Under the pieces are notes generated by a model. That model did no database searches. It was not told the origin of the DNA and saw nothing but the letters and a program-made list of their open reading frames with translations. Below are positions 54,112 to 63,362 of a stretch of DNA of 64,000 nucleotides, in pieces; within the stretch, counting starts at the first letter, position 1, and each line of letters opens with the position of its first letter. Position numbers and translations under genes: made by a program. Source of the stretch: Flavobacteriaceae bacterium UBA5534. Its GTDB lineage: Bacteria; Bacteroidota; Bacteroidia; Flavobacteriales; Flavobacteriaceae. The stretch is from positions 105,396 to 169,395 of the forward strand of contig DINS01000029.1 in NCBI GenBank assembly GCA_002426015.1. Direction: 5' to 3'.

Positions 54112-55074
54112 GTGACAAAAAATAACACCATAACAGACACCAACTTTAATTTTCCAAATCAAAAAAGTGTCTATAAAGGCAAGGTAAGAGAAGTCTATAA
54201 CATCAATAACAACCTTTTGGTCATGATTGCAACCGATCGATTGAGCGCGTTTGATGTGGTCATGCCAAAAGGAATTCCATTTAAAGGTCAAATACTCAAT
54301 CAGATTGCCACCAAGTTTATGGCACAAACCGAAGATTTAGTACCAAATTGGCTCATTGCAACACCAGACCCCAATGTGGCTGTCGGTCATTTATGTGACC
54401 CACTTAAGGTGGAGATGGTCATTCGTGGTTATCTATCTGGTCATGCGGCTCGCGAGTACAAGTCTGGAAAACGTTTGCTTTGCGGTGTTGCAATGCCTGA
54501 AGGGATGAAAGAGAACGACAGATTTCCTGAACCTATCATTACACCGGCGACTAAAGCAGCCATGGGAGACCACGACGAAGATATTTCTCGTGAAGACATT
54601 CTTAAACGCGGTATAGTAACTAAAGAGGATTACGAAGTTTTGGAGGATTACACACGAAAGCTTTTCCAGCGAGGCACAGAGATAGCTGCTAGTAGAGGGT
54701 TGATTTTGGTGGACACTAAATACGAATTCGGTAAAACCAAAGAGGGCAAGATTGTACTGATTGACGAAATCCATACACCAGATTCCTCACGCTATTTTTA
54801 TGCAAATGGTTATCAAGAGCGTCAAGATAGAGGAGAAGCCCAAAAGCAACTGTCTAAAGAGTTTGTTCGCCAATGGCTCATTGCCAATGGGTTTCAAGGC
54901 TTAAAGGGGCAAACAGTGCCTGTGATGACTGATGCATATATAGAAACAGTAAGTGAGCGTTATATAGAATTGTATGAAAACATCATGGGAGAACCTTTTG
55001 TGAAAGCCGATGTGACCAACATACAAGAACGTATCAAGACAAATGTCGAAACCTTTTTGGCCAAACAAAGCTAA
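54112..55074 (+). CDS. purC: SAICAR synthetase (PurC)
   Basis: This 320-residue protein starts with GTG (MTKNNTITDTNFNFPNQKSVYKGKVREVYNI) and has ATDRLSAFDVV, RGYLSGHAAREYKSGKRL and LILVDTKYEFG. It makes SAICAR in purine synthesis. It is longer than the 240-residue form found in E. coli, which is normal for this phylum. Its stop overlaps the next gene's stop by 4 bp, convergently. Confidence 0.95.
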   Translation: MTKNNTITDTNFNFPNQKSVYKGKVREVYNINNNLLVMIATDRLSAFDVVMPKGIPFKGQILNQIATKFMAQTEDLVPNWLIATPDPNVAVGHLCDPLKVEMVIRGYLSGHAAREYKSGKRLLCGVAMPEGMKENDRFPEPIITPATKAAMGDHDEDISREDILKRGIVTKEDYEVLEDYTRKLFQRGTEIAASRGLILVDTKYEFGKTKEGKIVLIDEIHTPDSSRYFYANGYQERQDRGEAQKQLSKEFVRQWLIANGFQGLKGQTVPVMTDAYIETVSERYIELYENIMGEPFVKADVTNIQERIKTNVETFLAKQS

Positions 55075-56213
55075 TCACCATCTTCTGACGCATTATCATA
55101 TTCAGTACCAGTCTTTTTGGGTTTGATGACCAAATGCAACAAGCGTCGCAGGTTGTTGTAGATAAAGGCATTGGTCTTTCCTATATGGAATACAATCAAG
55201 CACACAGTGATCATAAAGATGATGGCTCCAAATACCGCTTCCCAGGGCTCTAATGATTTGTACCAAAAATGCTTTAAACCTATCCCAGTAAAACTTCCGT
55301 AAATAATAATGAAATGGACAATATAAATATTCAGTGTTTTCTCTCCAATCTTGGTGACGATAGACTGTTTCATAAAGCGTTCTAACATATAGAAAAAACC
55401 AAAATATAAGAAGACGTTACCCAATCTCAAAAAGAGATAATTGTAGTTTGCTGCATCTTCAAACAATTGAATACGTGTGAGATAATAAATAAAATGTAAA
55501 GCGTCGGTTGAAAATAAAAGCAACCCAATTCCTAAAACCCAAAATGTAGCTACAGTCACTTGTTTAAAACGTTTGCTTTGTGAACTTCTAAAGAAAATGG
55601 TTGCCAAAAACCCTCCAAAAGCCACATAACCAAACCAAGGAATGATGGTAAAAATAGAGCCATTGGCTTTAGATACATAATTGGAAAAAAACAACGGAAC
55701 ATTGGGCAAGGCAAGATTGCGATACAAGGGTTCGCATACAAATATGACACAGCAAATGGTCAATAATATAACAGAGAGTGCATAACTGTTTTTACGTGCT
55801 ATAAAATAAAGGCCAATCAGCAGTAATAAGGACAGTCCAATACATTGCAAAACGTCGATGACTAAAAAATAGGTATCAAACGATCCTTGAAGCCATGACA
55901 AGAATGGAATACGAAGTGCATATCCAATACCTATCAACATAAAACCTCGTGTGATCCCTTTTTTGACACGCACACTGTCATCGCCTTTTTCATTGGCTTT
56001 GAGCATTAAATACAACACGACTAATCCAGAGATTGTAAAAAAGGTAGGTGCGGTGATTCCTCTAAAATAAGACCAAATAGTATAGGCCAAATACGAATCA
56101 TCACGATACAATGGGTTGAGCAACGTATCCACAAAATGTCCTTGGAGCATCATCAAGATGGCAAATGCTCTAACGGCATCAAGAAAGTATAATCGTGTGG
56201 ATTTTGGTTTCAA
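55071..56213 (-). CDS. DUF1624/HGSNAT-like membrane acyltransferase
   Basis: This 380-residue protein starts with TTG, since the in-frame codons upstream hold no ATG before a stop and the key motif LDAVRAFAILMMLQGHFVDTL lies near the start. About 10 membrane helices follow, with the pattern of heparan-alpha-glucosaminide N-acetyltransferase/YeiB-like proteins. The acyl acceptor is unknown. It ends in an acidic tail (EYDNASEDGD). Confidence 0.75.
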   Translation of the reverse strand: MKPKSTRLYFLDAVRAFAILMMLQGHFVDTLLNPLYRDDSYLAYTIWSYFRGITAPTFFTISGLVVLYLMLKANEKGDDSVRVKKGITRGFMLIGIGYALRIPFLSWLQGSFDTYFLVIDVLQCIGLSLLLLIGLYFIARKNSYALSVILLTICCVIFVCEPLYRNLALPNVPLFFSNYVSKANGSIFTIIPWFGYVAFGGFLATIFFRSSQSKRFKQVTVATFWVLGIGLLLFSTDALHFIYYLTRIQLFEDAANYNYLFLRLGNVFLYFGFFYMLERFMKQSIVTKIGEKTLNIYIVHFIIIYGSFTGIGLKHFWYKSLEPWEAVFGAIIFMITVCLIVFHIGKTNAFIYNNLRRLLHLVIKPKKTGTEYDNASEDGD

Positions 56214-56350
56214 TAGTAAGCGTTGTAAATGTAAATATAATGTTAAAATCCAAAATTAATAACTTTTACAATCATTAGTTCTTTTTTGACAAACAATCTT
56301 AAAGTTTATGATTTGAAAATAATATCTTTAAAGCTTATAACACGATAAAC

Positions 56351-57724
56351 ATGCAAACCCTTGATGCTATTTTTGAAGCCTATTCCAACTATGCGTGGGG
56401 TTTGCCCTTATTGATTTTACTTATTGGAGGCGGAATTTATCTATCAATTCTATCACGATTTTTACCTTTTCGTTTTATAGGCCATGCCATCCAAGTATTA
56501 CGTGGCAAATATGATGACCCAAACGACCCTGGCGAAATCAGCCACTTTCAGGCTTTATCGACTGCCTTGTCTTCAACCATTGGCATGGGCAATATTGCTG
56601 GTGTGGCAGTGGCCATTAGTATTGGTGGCCCAGGTGCTATGTTCTGGATGTGGATAAGCGGTATTGTGGGCATGTCCACTAAATTCTTTACCTGCACCTT
56701 GGCAGTGATGTATAGAGGTAAAGATAGTCATGGCGATATACAAGGAGGCCCTATGTATTTTATCATGGAAGGACTTGGTAAATCATGGAAGGCATTGGCA
56801 CTATTTTTTAGTGTCTGTGGTCTCATAGGCGCCTTGCCTGTGTTTAATGTGAATCAATTAAAACAAGCCATCAATTTCATAGTACTCGAACCCAATGGTG
56901 TTGAGGTAACTCAAACGTCCAACTTAATCATAGGTCTTGTCTTGATAGGATTGACCTCGTTGGTCATTTTGGGCGGATTGAACCGTATCAGCAAAACTGC
57001 AGAAAAACTGGTGCCAAGCATGGTATTGTTGTATTTTGTACTGGTACTCGTCATCCTTGGGATTTATATTGACCAAGTTCCAAAGTATCTATTGTTGATG
57101 TTTACCGATGCCTTTGAGGGTCACTTTTTTAAAGGGGACTCCTTTTTGGGAGGTGTATTGGGTGGATTGATTCTTTTAGGGATTCGTCGTGGTGCTTTTT
57201 CTAATGAAGCTGGTATTGGTACAGCACCAATGGCTCATGGCGCCACCAAAACGGATGAACCGGTAAGAGAGGGCTTGGTGGCCATGTTAGGGCCAGCCAT
57301 CGACACCCTGTTTGTTTGTACATTGACAGCTTTGGCCATTTTGGTCACTGGTGCATGGCAAACGAGTGATGCTAATGGTGTAAGTCTTACGGCAACAGCG
57401 TTCAATGATGCCATTCCTGGCTATGGACAATATCTGTTGATGATCTGTATTGCGACCTTTAGTATCTCGTCGTTGTTTACCTATTCGTATTATGGCACCA
57501 AGTGCATGTCTTTTATTTTTGGGGCACACAACAAGCACTATTACAATTATTTCTATATAGCGAGCATTGTTTTGGCAGTATTGACACCTTTACCAGTGAT
57601 GCTCAACCTTATTGACGGTACGTTTGCCTTAATGGCGATTCCGACCATGACAGCGACCTTGCTATTAGCTCCCAAAGTGGTTAAGGAAGCCAAAGCTTAT
57701 TTTATAAGAATGAAAAATGACTAG
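56351..57724 (+). CDS. Alanine/sodium symporter (AgcS family)
   Basis: This 457-residue protein has about 11 membrane helices. SALSSTIGMGNIAGVAVAI lies near residue 75 and RGAFSNEAGIGTAPMAHGATKT near 280, both typical of the AgcS family. It imports alanine or glycine with sodium. Confidence 0.92.
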   Translation: MQTLDAIFEAYSNYAWGLPLLILLIGGGIYLSILSRFLPFRFIGHAIQVLRGKYDDPNDPGEISHFQALSTALSSTIGMGNIAGVAVAISIGGPGAMFWMWISGIVGMSTKFFTCTLAVMYRGKDSHGDIQGGPMYFIMEGLGKSWKALALFFSVCGLIGALPVFNVNQLKQAINFIVLEPNGVEVTQTSNLIIGLVLIGLTSLVILGGLNRISKTAEKLVPSMVLLYFVLVLVILGIYIDQVPKYLLLMFTDAFEGHFFKGDSFLGGVLGGLILLGIRRGAFSNEAGIGTAPMAHGATKTDEPVREGLVAMLGPAIDTLFVCTLTALAILVTGAWQTSDANGVSLTATAFNDAIPGYGQYLLMICIATFSISSLFTYSYYGTKCMSFIFGAHNKHYYNYFYIASIVLAVLTPLPVMLNLIDGTFALMAIPTMTATLLLAPKVVKEAKAYFIRMKND

Positions 57725-57795
57725 TTTAAAAGAGTGTAGTATCGTGCTGATAATTTTAGTACTTTAGAATACTCTTATAATATTAAAAGTTTACA

Positions 57796-59742
57796 ATGCA
57801 AAGATTTCAAATTAATTCATATCACGAATATGAAAAAGCTTACAAAGACAGTGTAGAAAATCCTGAAGCATTCTGGGATGAAATCGCATCGTCCTTTCTA
57901 TGGAGAAAAAAGTGGACCAAAACATTAGAGTGGGATTTCAATAAACCAGAAGTGAAGTGGTTTATAGATGGAAAGTTAAATATCACTGAAAACTGTTTAG
58001 ATAGACATTTGGCAGAGCGTGGTAACCAAACTGCCCTTATTTTTGAACCCAATAGCCCAAATGACGCTGCACAATATTTTACCTATCAAGCCTTGCACAA
58101 TAAGGTCTGTCAGTTTGCCAATGTATTAAAAGCCAATAACATCACTAAAGGCGATCGTGTGTGTATTTATATGCCCATGGTGCCAGAGTTAACCATTGCG
58201 GTTTTGGCCTGTGCTCGTATAGGTGCCATACATTCAGTGGTGTTTGCTGGATTTTCAGCGACTGCTTTATCAACAAGAATAAATGATGCACAATGCAAAT
58301 TGTTGCTGACCGCTGATGGTGGTTTTAGAGGCGATAAAATAACACCATTAAAAGCGATTGCAGACGACGCTTTAAAATCATGTCCTACTATCAATAAGAC
58401 GATTGTCTTGAAACGTGTGCAATCAGATGTGACCTTAACATCCAATCAAGTTTGGTGGCATGACGAACTCAAAAAAGTAGATGATCACTGTCCTGCTGTC
58501 GAAATGGATGCAGAAGACATACTGTTTATTCTCTATACCTCTGGCTCCACTGGCAAACCAAAGGGTATGGTGCATACCTGTGGTGGTTATATGGTATTTA
58601 CGGCCTATACTTTTAGAAACGTGTTTCAATACAAATGCAATAGCAAGGTAAATTTAGGACGTGAAAACACCAGGGCAACGATGCAAGACGTATTTTGGTG
58701 CACTGCCGATATTGGATGGATTACAGGGCATAGTTATATTGTGTATGGCCCATTGGCTAACGGTGCCACAACGGTCATGTACGAAGGCGTGCCTAGTTAT
58801 CCAGATTACGGACGGTTCTGGGAGATTTGCGAAAAGCATAGGGTCAATCAGTTTTATACAGCGCCAACCGCTATTAGGGCATTGGCCAAAAACACCATCA
58901 ATTTAGCCGATAATTATTATTTAAAGCACATCAAAACATTAGGTACTGTTGGTGAGCCCATCAATCTGGAAGCTTGGAACTGGTACAACGATTATGTAGG
59001 CAAGGGCAAATGCCCCATTGTCGATACATGGTGGCAGACCGAAACTGGAGGTATCATGATATCGTCATTGGCAGGCGTCACTAACGATAAGCCAACCTTT
59101 GCGACCTTGCCCTTGCCAGGTGTTCAACCTGTGCTATTGGATGAAAAAGGAAACGAAGTACAGGGCAATCCTGCCGAAGGTATTCTGGCAATCAAGTTCC
59201 CATGGCCTGGATTGGCTCGTACCATTTACGGTGACCACGAACGTTATAAAAAAGTGTACTTCTCTGCTTATAAAGGCACTTATTTTCCTGGCGATGGTGC
59301 CTTACGTGACAAATCAGGTAACTACCGAATTACAGGACGTGTCGATGATGTCATTATCGTGTCTGGCCACAATTTGGGCACTGCACCAATTGAAGATGTT
59401 ATTGACGAACACCCATTGGTGGCAGAAAGTGCCATTGTAGGTTTTCCTCACGATATCAAAGGACATGCCTTGTATGGCTATGTCACCTTAAAGGATTCTG
59501 ATAAGCGTTACGATTACGACGCTTTGCGTAAAGAAATCAATCAGCTTATCGCTGAAAACATTGGGCCCATTGCCAAACTCGACAAAATCCAGTTTACCGA
59601 TGGATTGCCAAAAACACGCTCTGGTAAGATCATGCGACGTATCTTACGCAAAATCGCCGAAAAGGATACCTCTAATCTAGGTGACATCAGTACGCTGCTC
59701 AATCCAGAAGTCGTACAGGATATTATGGACCATGCTCTGTAA
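57796..59742 (+). CDS. acs: Acetyl-CoA synthetase
   Basis: This 648-residue protein has the P-loop-like LYTSGSTGKPKGMVHT, then DTWWQTETGG and SGHNLGTAPIEDV, and the acetylation site PKTRSGKIMRR near the C-terminus. It converts acetate, CoA and ATP to acetyl-CoA. The lysine in RSGK is normally controlled by acetylation. It lies 71 bp after the symporter. Confidence 0.95.
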   Translation: MQRFQINSYHEYEKAYKDSVENPEAFWDEIASSFLWRKKWTKTLEWDFNKPEVKWFIDGKLNITENCLDRHLAERGNQTALIFEPNSPNDAAQYFTYQALHNKVCQFANVLKANNITKGDRVCIYMPMVPELTIAVLACARIGAIHSVVFAGFSATALSTRINDAQCKLLLTADGGFRGDKITPLKAIADDALKSCPTINKTIVLKRVQSDVTLTSNQVWWHDELKKVDDHCPAVEMDAEDILFILYTSGSTGKPKGMVHTCGGYMVFTAYTFRNVFQYKCNSKVNLGRENTRATMQDVFWCTADIGWITGHSYIVYGPLANGATTVMYEGVPSYPDYGRFWEICEKHRVNQFYTAPTAIRALAKNTINLADNYYLKHIKTLGTVGEPINLEAWNWYNDYVGKGKCPIVDTWWQTETGGIMISSLAGVTNDKPTFATLPLPGVQPVLLDEKGNEVQGNPAEGILAIKFPWPGLARTIYGDHERYKKVYFSAYKGTYFPGDGALRDKSGNYRITGRVDDVIIVSGHNLGTAPIEDVIDEHPLVAESAIVGFPHDIKGHALYGYVTLKDSDKRYDYDALRKEINQLIAENIGPIAKLDKIQFTDGLPKTRSGKIMRRILRKIAEKDTSNLGDISTLLNPEVVQDIMDHAL

Positions 59743-59745
59743 GCC

Positions 59746-60486
59746 TTAAGGCTTCATCAAATCATAATCGGTCGGCACGCCATCAAACTCACAAAGTTTG
59801 TCCAATCGCTTCAGTACTGGCACCAGCATAATGCTGTTCATGTAGTTCTGACGGTTCAAGCGGATGCCTTGGGCGTTTAGGGTTGCCTGCGAGGCGACTA
59901 TGCCCTCGCGCTGGGCATCTCTATAATAGGCAACGTCATACAAGAGCTTGCGCCACCAACCATAATAAAAGAAACTCAAGTTCTTGATGTCTTCCTGATT
60001 GCCACGATACAAGCTCAATATGGAATAAAACCCTATAATGTCAGACACCGCCTGTATGTGTTCTTCGGGCACTTTAAAGTTGGCACGGGTTTCTACCGCA
60101 ATAAACGACTTGCAAAAAGCCTCCCTAAACTCGGCATCGTGCCAGCGCTTCAATACATTCTTGGAGGCGGTCAGTCGGGCTTCTCTAAAAGCTTGCGAAC
60201 GCCATTCCTTAAACAAGTCGATGGTAATCTGTTGCAGTTCATTGCGTCGGCGTTTGCTCTCGTAATACACGGTGAGCAAAATGGCCAAAAAGGCACTGCC
60301 AGAAAACGCCAATACCAAAATATTGATGAGTTCTGCAATGTTCTCTTGGTTACTGATAAAGCTCCAGTCGATATGGTTGATGTAGGAGATAAGTACATAA
60401 ATGCCCAAAAAGAGCAGCAAGAAGCTCACTACGATAAGCAAGAATATAAGTAGGGCACGGCCTGCAAGGGTTATAAGCGGTTTCAT
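59746..60486 (-). CDS. DUF4760-like membrane protein
   Basis: This 246-residue protein has two N-terminal membrane helices (about 10-38 and 52-73). A soluble alpha-helical part with FKEWRSQAFREARLTASKNVLKRWHD and FYSILSLYRGNQEDIKNLSFFYYGWWRKL resembles DUF4760. Its function is unknown. It is convergent with acs, and a 14-bp palindrome (59741-59754) spans both stop codons. Confidence 0.6.
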   Translation of the reverse strand: MKPLITLAGRALLIFLLIVVSFLLLFLGIYVLISYINHIDWSFISNQENIAELINILVLAFSGSAFLAILLTVYYESKRRRNELQQITIDLFKEWRSQAFREARLTASKNVLKRWHDAEFREAFCKSFIAVETRANFKVPEEHIQAVSDIIGFYSILSLYRGNQEDIKNLSFFYYGWWRKLLYDVAYYRDAQREGIVASQATLNAQGIRLNRQNYMNSIMLVPVLKRLDKLCEFDGVPTDYDLMKP

Positions 60487-60587
60487 AGAGCATGTTGTTA
60501 AGGTTCAACGGACTATCAAATAAAAATAGCTAAAAAAACCAAAGGGGCAAAACCAAAAACCAATCTCTTATGACAAACTTTTTCTAT

Positions 60588-60664
60588 CGTCATGGCGCCC
60601 CTTCTTACCGTCTGTCAACATCATCCGCCACCCGTCATGGCGAGGAGGCACGACGAAGCAATCT
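60588..60664. repeat. CGTCATGGCGAGG-type REP-like element
   Basis: CGTCATGGCG occurs at 60588-60597 and again at 60633-60642, where it runs on as GAGGAGGCACGACGAAGCAATCT to 60664. This resembles a known dispersed bacterial repeat (TCATTGCGAGG...GAAGCAATCT). Other copies cannot be checked in this window. Confidence 0.55.
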
Positions 60665-60716
60665 ACCCATTTCTCGCCATATTGGTGTTTACCACCAACA
60701 CTCTTTTAAGGTGGCG

Positions 60717-60731
60717 CTCGTTTCTAACGAG
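60717..60731. repeat. CTCGTTTCTAACGAG hairpin repeat
   Basis: CTCGTT and AACGAG form a perfect 6-bp stem around TCT. I recall similar GCTCGTTTCTAACGAGTAT repeats in Bacteroidota intergenic DNA, so it may be part of a dispersed family. Confidence 0.55.
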
Positions 60732-60904
60732 TATCTAAACAACCCAGGGCATATCTTGCAGCCACACCGTTATAGTCCGGTAGGGTCACCGATATAATGA
60801 GTATACGCCCTTACATAACCTCCTTATACTCCGCCATACCAACAGCCAAACGTCAAGATCCACCCCCACAAATGATAAATATATCATAAATAGCCACTTT
60901 CCTT

Positions 60905-60935
60905 TTGCACTTGCAATGGAATAAATGTATCTTTA
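60905..60935 (+). promoter_or_regulatory. Candidate promoter of the alcohol dehydrogenase gene
   Basis: TTG at 60905-60907 is followed after 20 bp by TATCTTTA at 60928-60935. The box lies 42 bp before the ATG. Confidence 0.5.
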
Positions 60936-60976
60936 AGTACTTCTATGACTAACACACGCTAAAACATAAAGATATT

Positions 60977-61987
60977 ATGAGTACTGTACATGCATACGCC
61001 GCCAAAAGCGCTGGCGCCACATTAGAACCTTTTCAATATACCTTGCCTGCTTTGGGCAAAGATGAGGTCGATATCAAAGTCCATTACTGTGGGCTCTGCC
61101 ATTCCGACTTGAGCATGATCAACAACCATTGGGGGCAAAGCAGCTTTCCACTGGTGCCTGGCCACGAAATCGTGGGCGAGGTCACCGCCTTGGGCAGTGA
61201 GGTCAACAACTTAAAAGTGGGCGATAAGGTCGGCATGGGCTGGTTTTCGGGCTCCTGTATGCACTGCAACCAATGTATGGATGGCAAACAGCACCTGTGT
61301 GGCGATGCCAAAAGTACCATTGTAGGCCGACATGGTGGCTTTGCCGATAAAGTACGAGGCCACTGGTCGTGGGTGACCCCATTGCCAAAAGGCATCGATA
61401 TGGCAAAGGCTGGCCCTTTGTTTTGTGGGGGCATTACCGTATTTAGCCCCATCGTCATCTCGGGCGTACAGCCTACCGATAAAGTTGGGGTCATTGGCCT
61501 TGGAGGTCTTGGGCATATGGCACTCAAGTTTTTAAGGGCATGGGGCTGTGAGGTGACTGCCTTTACCTCGAGTCCCAACAAAAAAGACGCCTTATTGAAA
61601 ATGGGTGCCCATCATGTGGTGGACTCTACCAATCCCGACGATTTGGCCAGTATAGCAGGCACCCTGAACTTTATTTTAAATACCACCAATGTCACCCTCG
61701 ATTGGAACTCTTTTTTGACGACCTTGGCACCACAGGGCAAACTGCATACGGTTGGCGCTGTCTTGGAGCCCATGGCCATCCCAGCCTTTAGTCTGATAGG
61801 CGGCGAGAAGTCGATAGGGGGCAGTCCGTTGGGAAGTGTGGCACTCACACACAAGATGTTGGAGTTTTGTGTGCGACACGATATCTATCCTACGGTGGAA
61901 GAGTTTAAAATGGCAGATGTCAACAAGGCCATCGACCATTTGGAGGAAGGCAAAGCACGTTTTAGAGTGGTGCTCAAAGCCACATAG
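60977..61987 (+). CDS. Zinc-dependent NAD(P)-alcohol dehydrogenase (CAD/YahK-like)
   Basis: This 336-residue protein has CGLCHSDLSM, PGHEIVGEV and a four-Cys structural zinc site (CMHCNQCMDGKQHLCG). A Rossmann pattern IGLGGLGHMALKFLRAWGCEV lies near residue 175. Such enzymes reduce aldehydes using NADPH. It has higher GC (about 52% over one sampled line) than most genes here. Confidence 0.9.
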   Translation: MSTVHAYAAKSAGATLEPFQYTLPALGKDEVDIKVHYCGLCHSDLSMINNHWGQSSFPLVPGHEIVGEVTALGSEVNNLKVGDKVGMGWFSGSCMHCNQCMDGKQHLCGDAKSTIVGRHGGFADKVRGHWSWVTPLPKGIDMAKAGPLFCGGITVFSPIVISGVQPTDKVGVIGLGGLGHMALKFLRAWGCEVTAFTSSPNKKDALLKMGAHHVVDSTNPDDLASIAGTLNFILNTTNVTLDWNSFLTTLAPQGKLHTVGAVLEPMAIPAFSLIGGEKSIGGSPLGSVALTHKMLEFCVRHDIYPTVEEFKMADVNKAIDHLEEGKARFRVVLKAT

Positions 61988-62039
61988 AAATAAACAACAG
62001 GATTGAACAATTACATTACTAATCAAATACCAATACACC

Positions 62040-62144
62040 ATGGCAAAATCGCAGGATGCTAAAAAGAACGTAAAAAAAGAGCCATTAAAGACGGCTAAAG
62101 AAAAGAAGGCAGATAAAATCGCTAAAAAGGCAAAACGCCAATAG
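62040..62144 (+). CDS. Small lysine/alanine-rich protein, 34 residues
   Basis: ATG at 62040 opens a 34-residue frame (MAKSQDAKKNVKKEPLKTAK...KAKRQ) with about 13 Lys and few hydrophobic residues, followed by a strong terminator at 62173. The Lys/Ala-rich, likely helical composition suggests binding to nucleic acid or acidic partners. I do not recognise a named family. Confidence 0.55.
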   Translation: MAKSQDAKKNVKKEPLKTAKEKKADKIAKKAKRQ

Positions 62145-62172
62145 TAAGCAAGATTTACTGACCGTTCGGTAT

Positions 62173-62208
62173 AAAGGCCACAACTGGATGTTGTGGCTTT
62201 TACTTTTG
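62173..62208 (+). terminator. Intrinsic terminator
   Basis: GCCACAAC (62177-62184) pairs with GTTGTGGC (62190-62197) over TGGAT, followed by a T-rich run. It ends the ADH or small-protein transcript. Confidence 0.8.
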
Positions 62209-62375
62209 TACCGTGCCATGACGGCTGCCAAACGATAACGTTTAAAAATCTTACAACCGTTCGTCGAAAACATTAAAATAAACGCTCAAATACAAAATAA
62301 TAATAGTTTATTTGAATAATTAACGCTGTTAACGGCAGAATCCCCCTAACAACAAACTTTATAAAAAACCTACTT

Positions 62376-63218
62376 ATGAAACAACAGTACACGCTTAAGA
62401 CCATCTTTATGATGGCATTAATGACAACAGCCTACAACGTGCATGCACAGGGCACCGAAGTGTTTGAAACCGAAACTACAGGAACGGCGACCTTTACGGA
62501 AGGTGGTAAAACCTTTAATGTCACCAATGGCCCTGGAGAAACCTATGCCATTTTCAACCTTGCAGATGCAGGATGGAATGGGACTACACCCGACAACAAG
62601 TTTTTAGATAACAGTTCTGGTATTGCAGCCTATGGTGATGGGTCTTCTTTTATCATCAGCTCATCAGATGCGTCCCTGTTTGCAGTGAGAGAACTCTATC
62701 TATTTTGTTCTACCAATGCCTTGGCCAACCATTCGGGCACATTGACCATTGAGGGCAAAGTAGGGCCAACCACAATCTTTACCATTGTTAAAAGTGCAGG
62801 ATTCTCTAATGTGTCCACCCTAACGCCAAGCAATGGCTTTACCTTGATTGACTTTGCGACCGAAGGCACAGGCGATTATTCAGACATGGCCATTAACCAA
62901 TTGGTCATATCGAGCACGGGCAATTTAGACTATATGGCATTGGATGCCTTTAAATGGGCAGCACCAGGCACCTTATCGGTGGGTACGGTAACTAATGACC
63001 ATGGGCCTTTGCAGTTATATCCAAACCCTGCAACCACAAGCATCAAGATAAAAAACCTTACGGGAGCTACCAACTATACCATATTGGATGTATTGGGTAA
63101 AACCGTTCAGAAAGGTACGCTGCGTCAAAACGAAACAGTGATGATCAACAAGCTGAACTCTGGACTCTATATTGTAAAACTGGCCACTGGCCAAAGCTTT
63201 AAGCTCATAAAGAACTAA
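62376..63218 (+). CDS. Secreted protein with T9SS-type C-terminal sorting domain
   Basis: This 280-residue protein has a signal peptide ending near NVHAQ. A beta-rich middle part carries no known enzyme motif. A T9SS sorting domain follows, from LQLYPNPATTSIKIKNL to QSFKLIKN. It is exported to the cell surface or medium. I do not recognise the middle domain. Confidence 0.78.
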   Translation: MKQQYTLKTIFMMALMTTAYNVHAQGTEVFETETTGTATFTEGGKTFNVTNGPGETYAIFNLADAGWNGTTPDNKFLDNSSGIAAYGDGSSFIISSSDASLFAVRELYLFCSTNALANHSGTLTIEGKVGPTTIFTIVKSAGFSNVSTLTPSNGFTLIDFATEGTGDYSDMAINQLVISSTGNLDYMALDAFKWAAPGTLSVGTVTNDHGPLQLYPNPATTSIKIKNLTGATNYTILDVLGKTVQKGTLRQNETVMINKLNSGLYIVKLATGQSFKLIKN

Positions 63219-63241
63219 ACAGTACAAATTAAATGTGCCTT

Positions 63242-63278
63242 AAAAACCATCGCTCTATTGGAGCCATGGTTTTTTTTG
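63242..63278 (+). terminator. Intrinsic terminator
   Basis: AAACCAT and GCTC pair with GAGC and ATGGTTT across one C-C mismatch, followed by eight T. It ends the T9SS-sorted protein gene. Confidence 0.75.
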
Positions 63279-63362
63279 TTTATAAATACGCATAAGTAGG
63301 TATTTTTTGAATGCCTTTATAGCCTTACATTTGATTTGCTAAAACCCCATGACTCCCAAAGG

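Larger units (their letters stand above)
60487..60904. other. Intergenic region with REP-like repeats
   Basis: No gene is seen. The region holds the repeats listed separately at 60588-60664 and 60717-60731 and a short inverted repeat TGGTGTTTACCACCA near 60683-60697. Its composition is unlike its neighbours. Confidence 0.5.
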
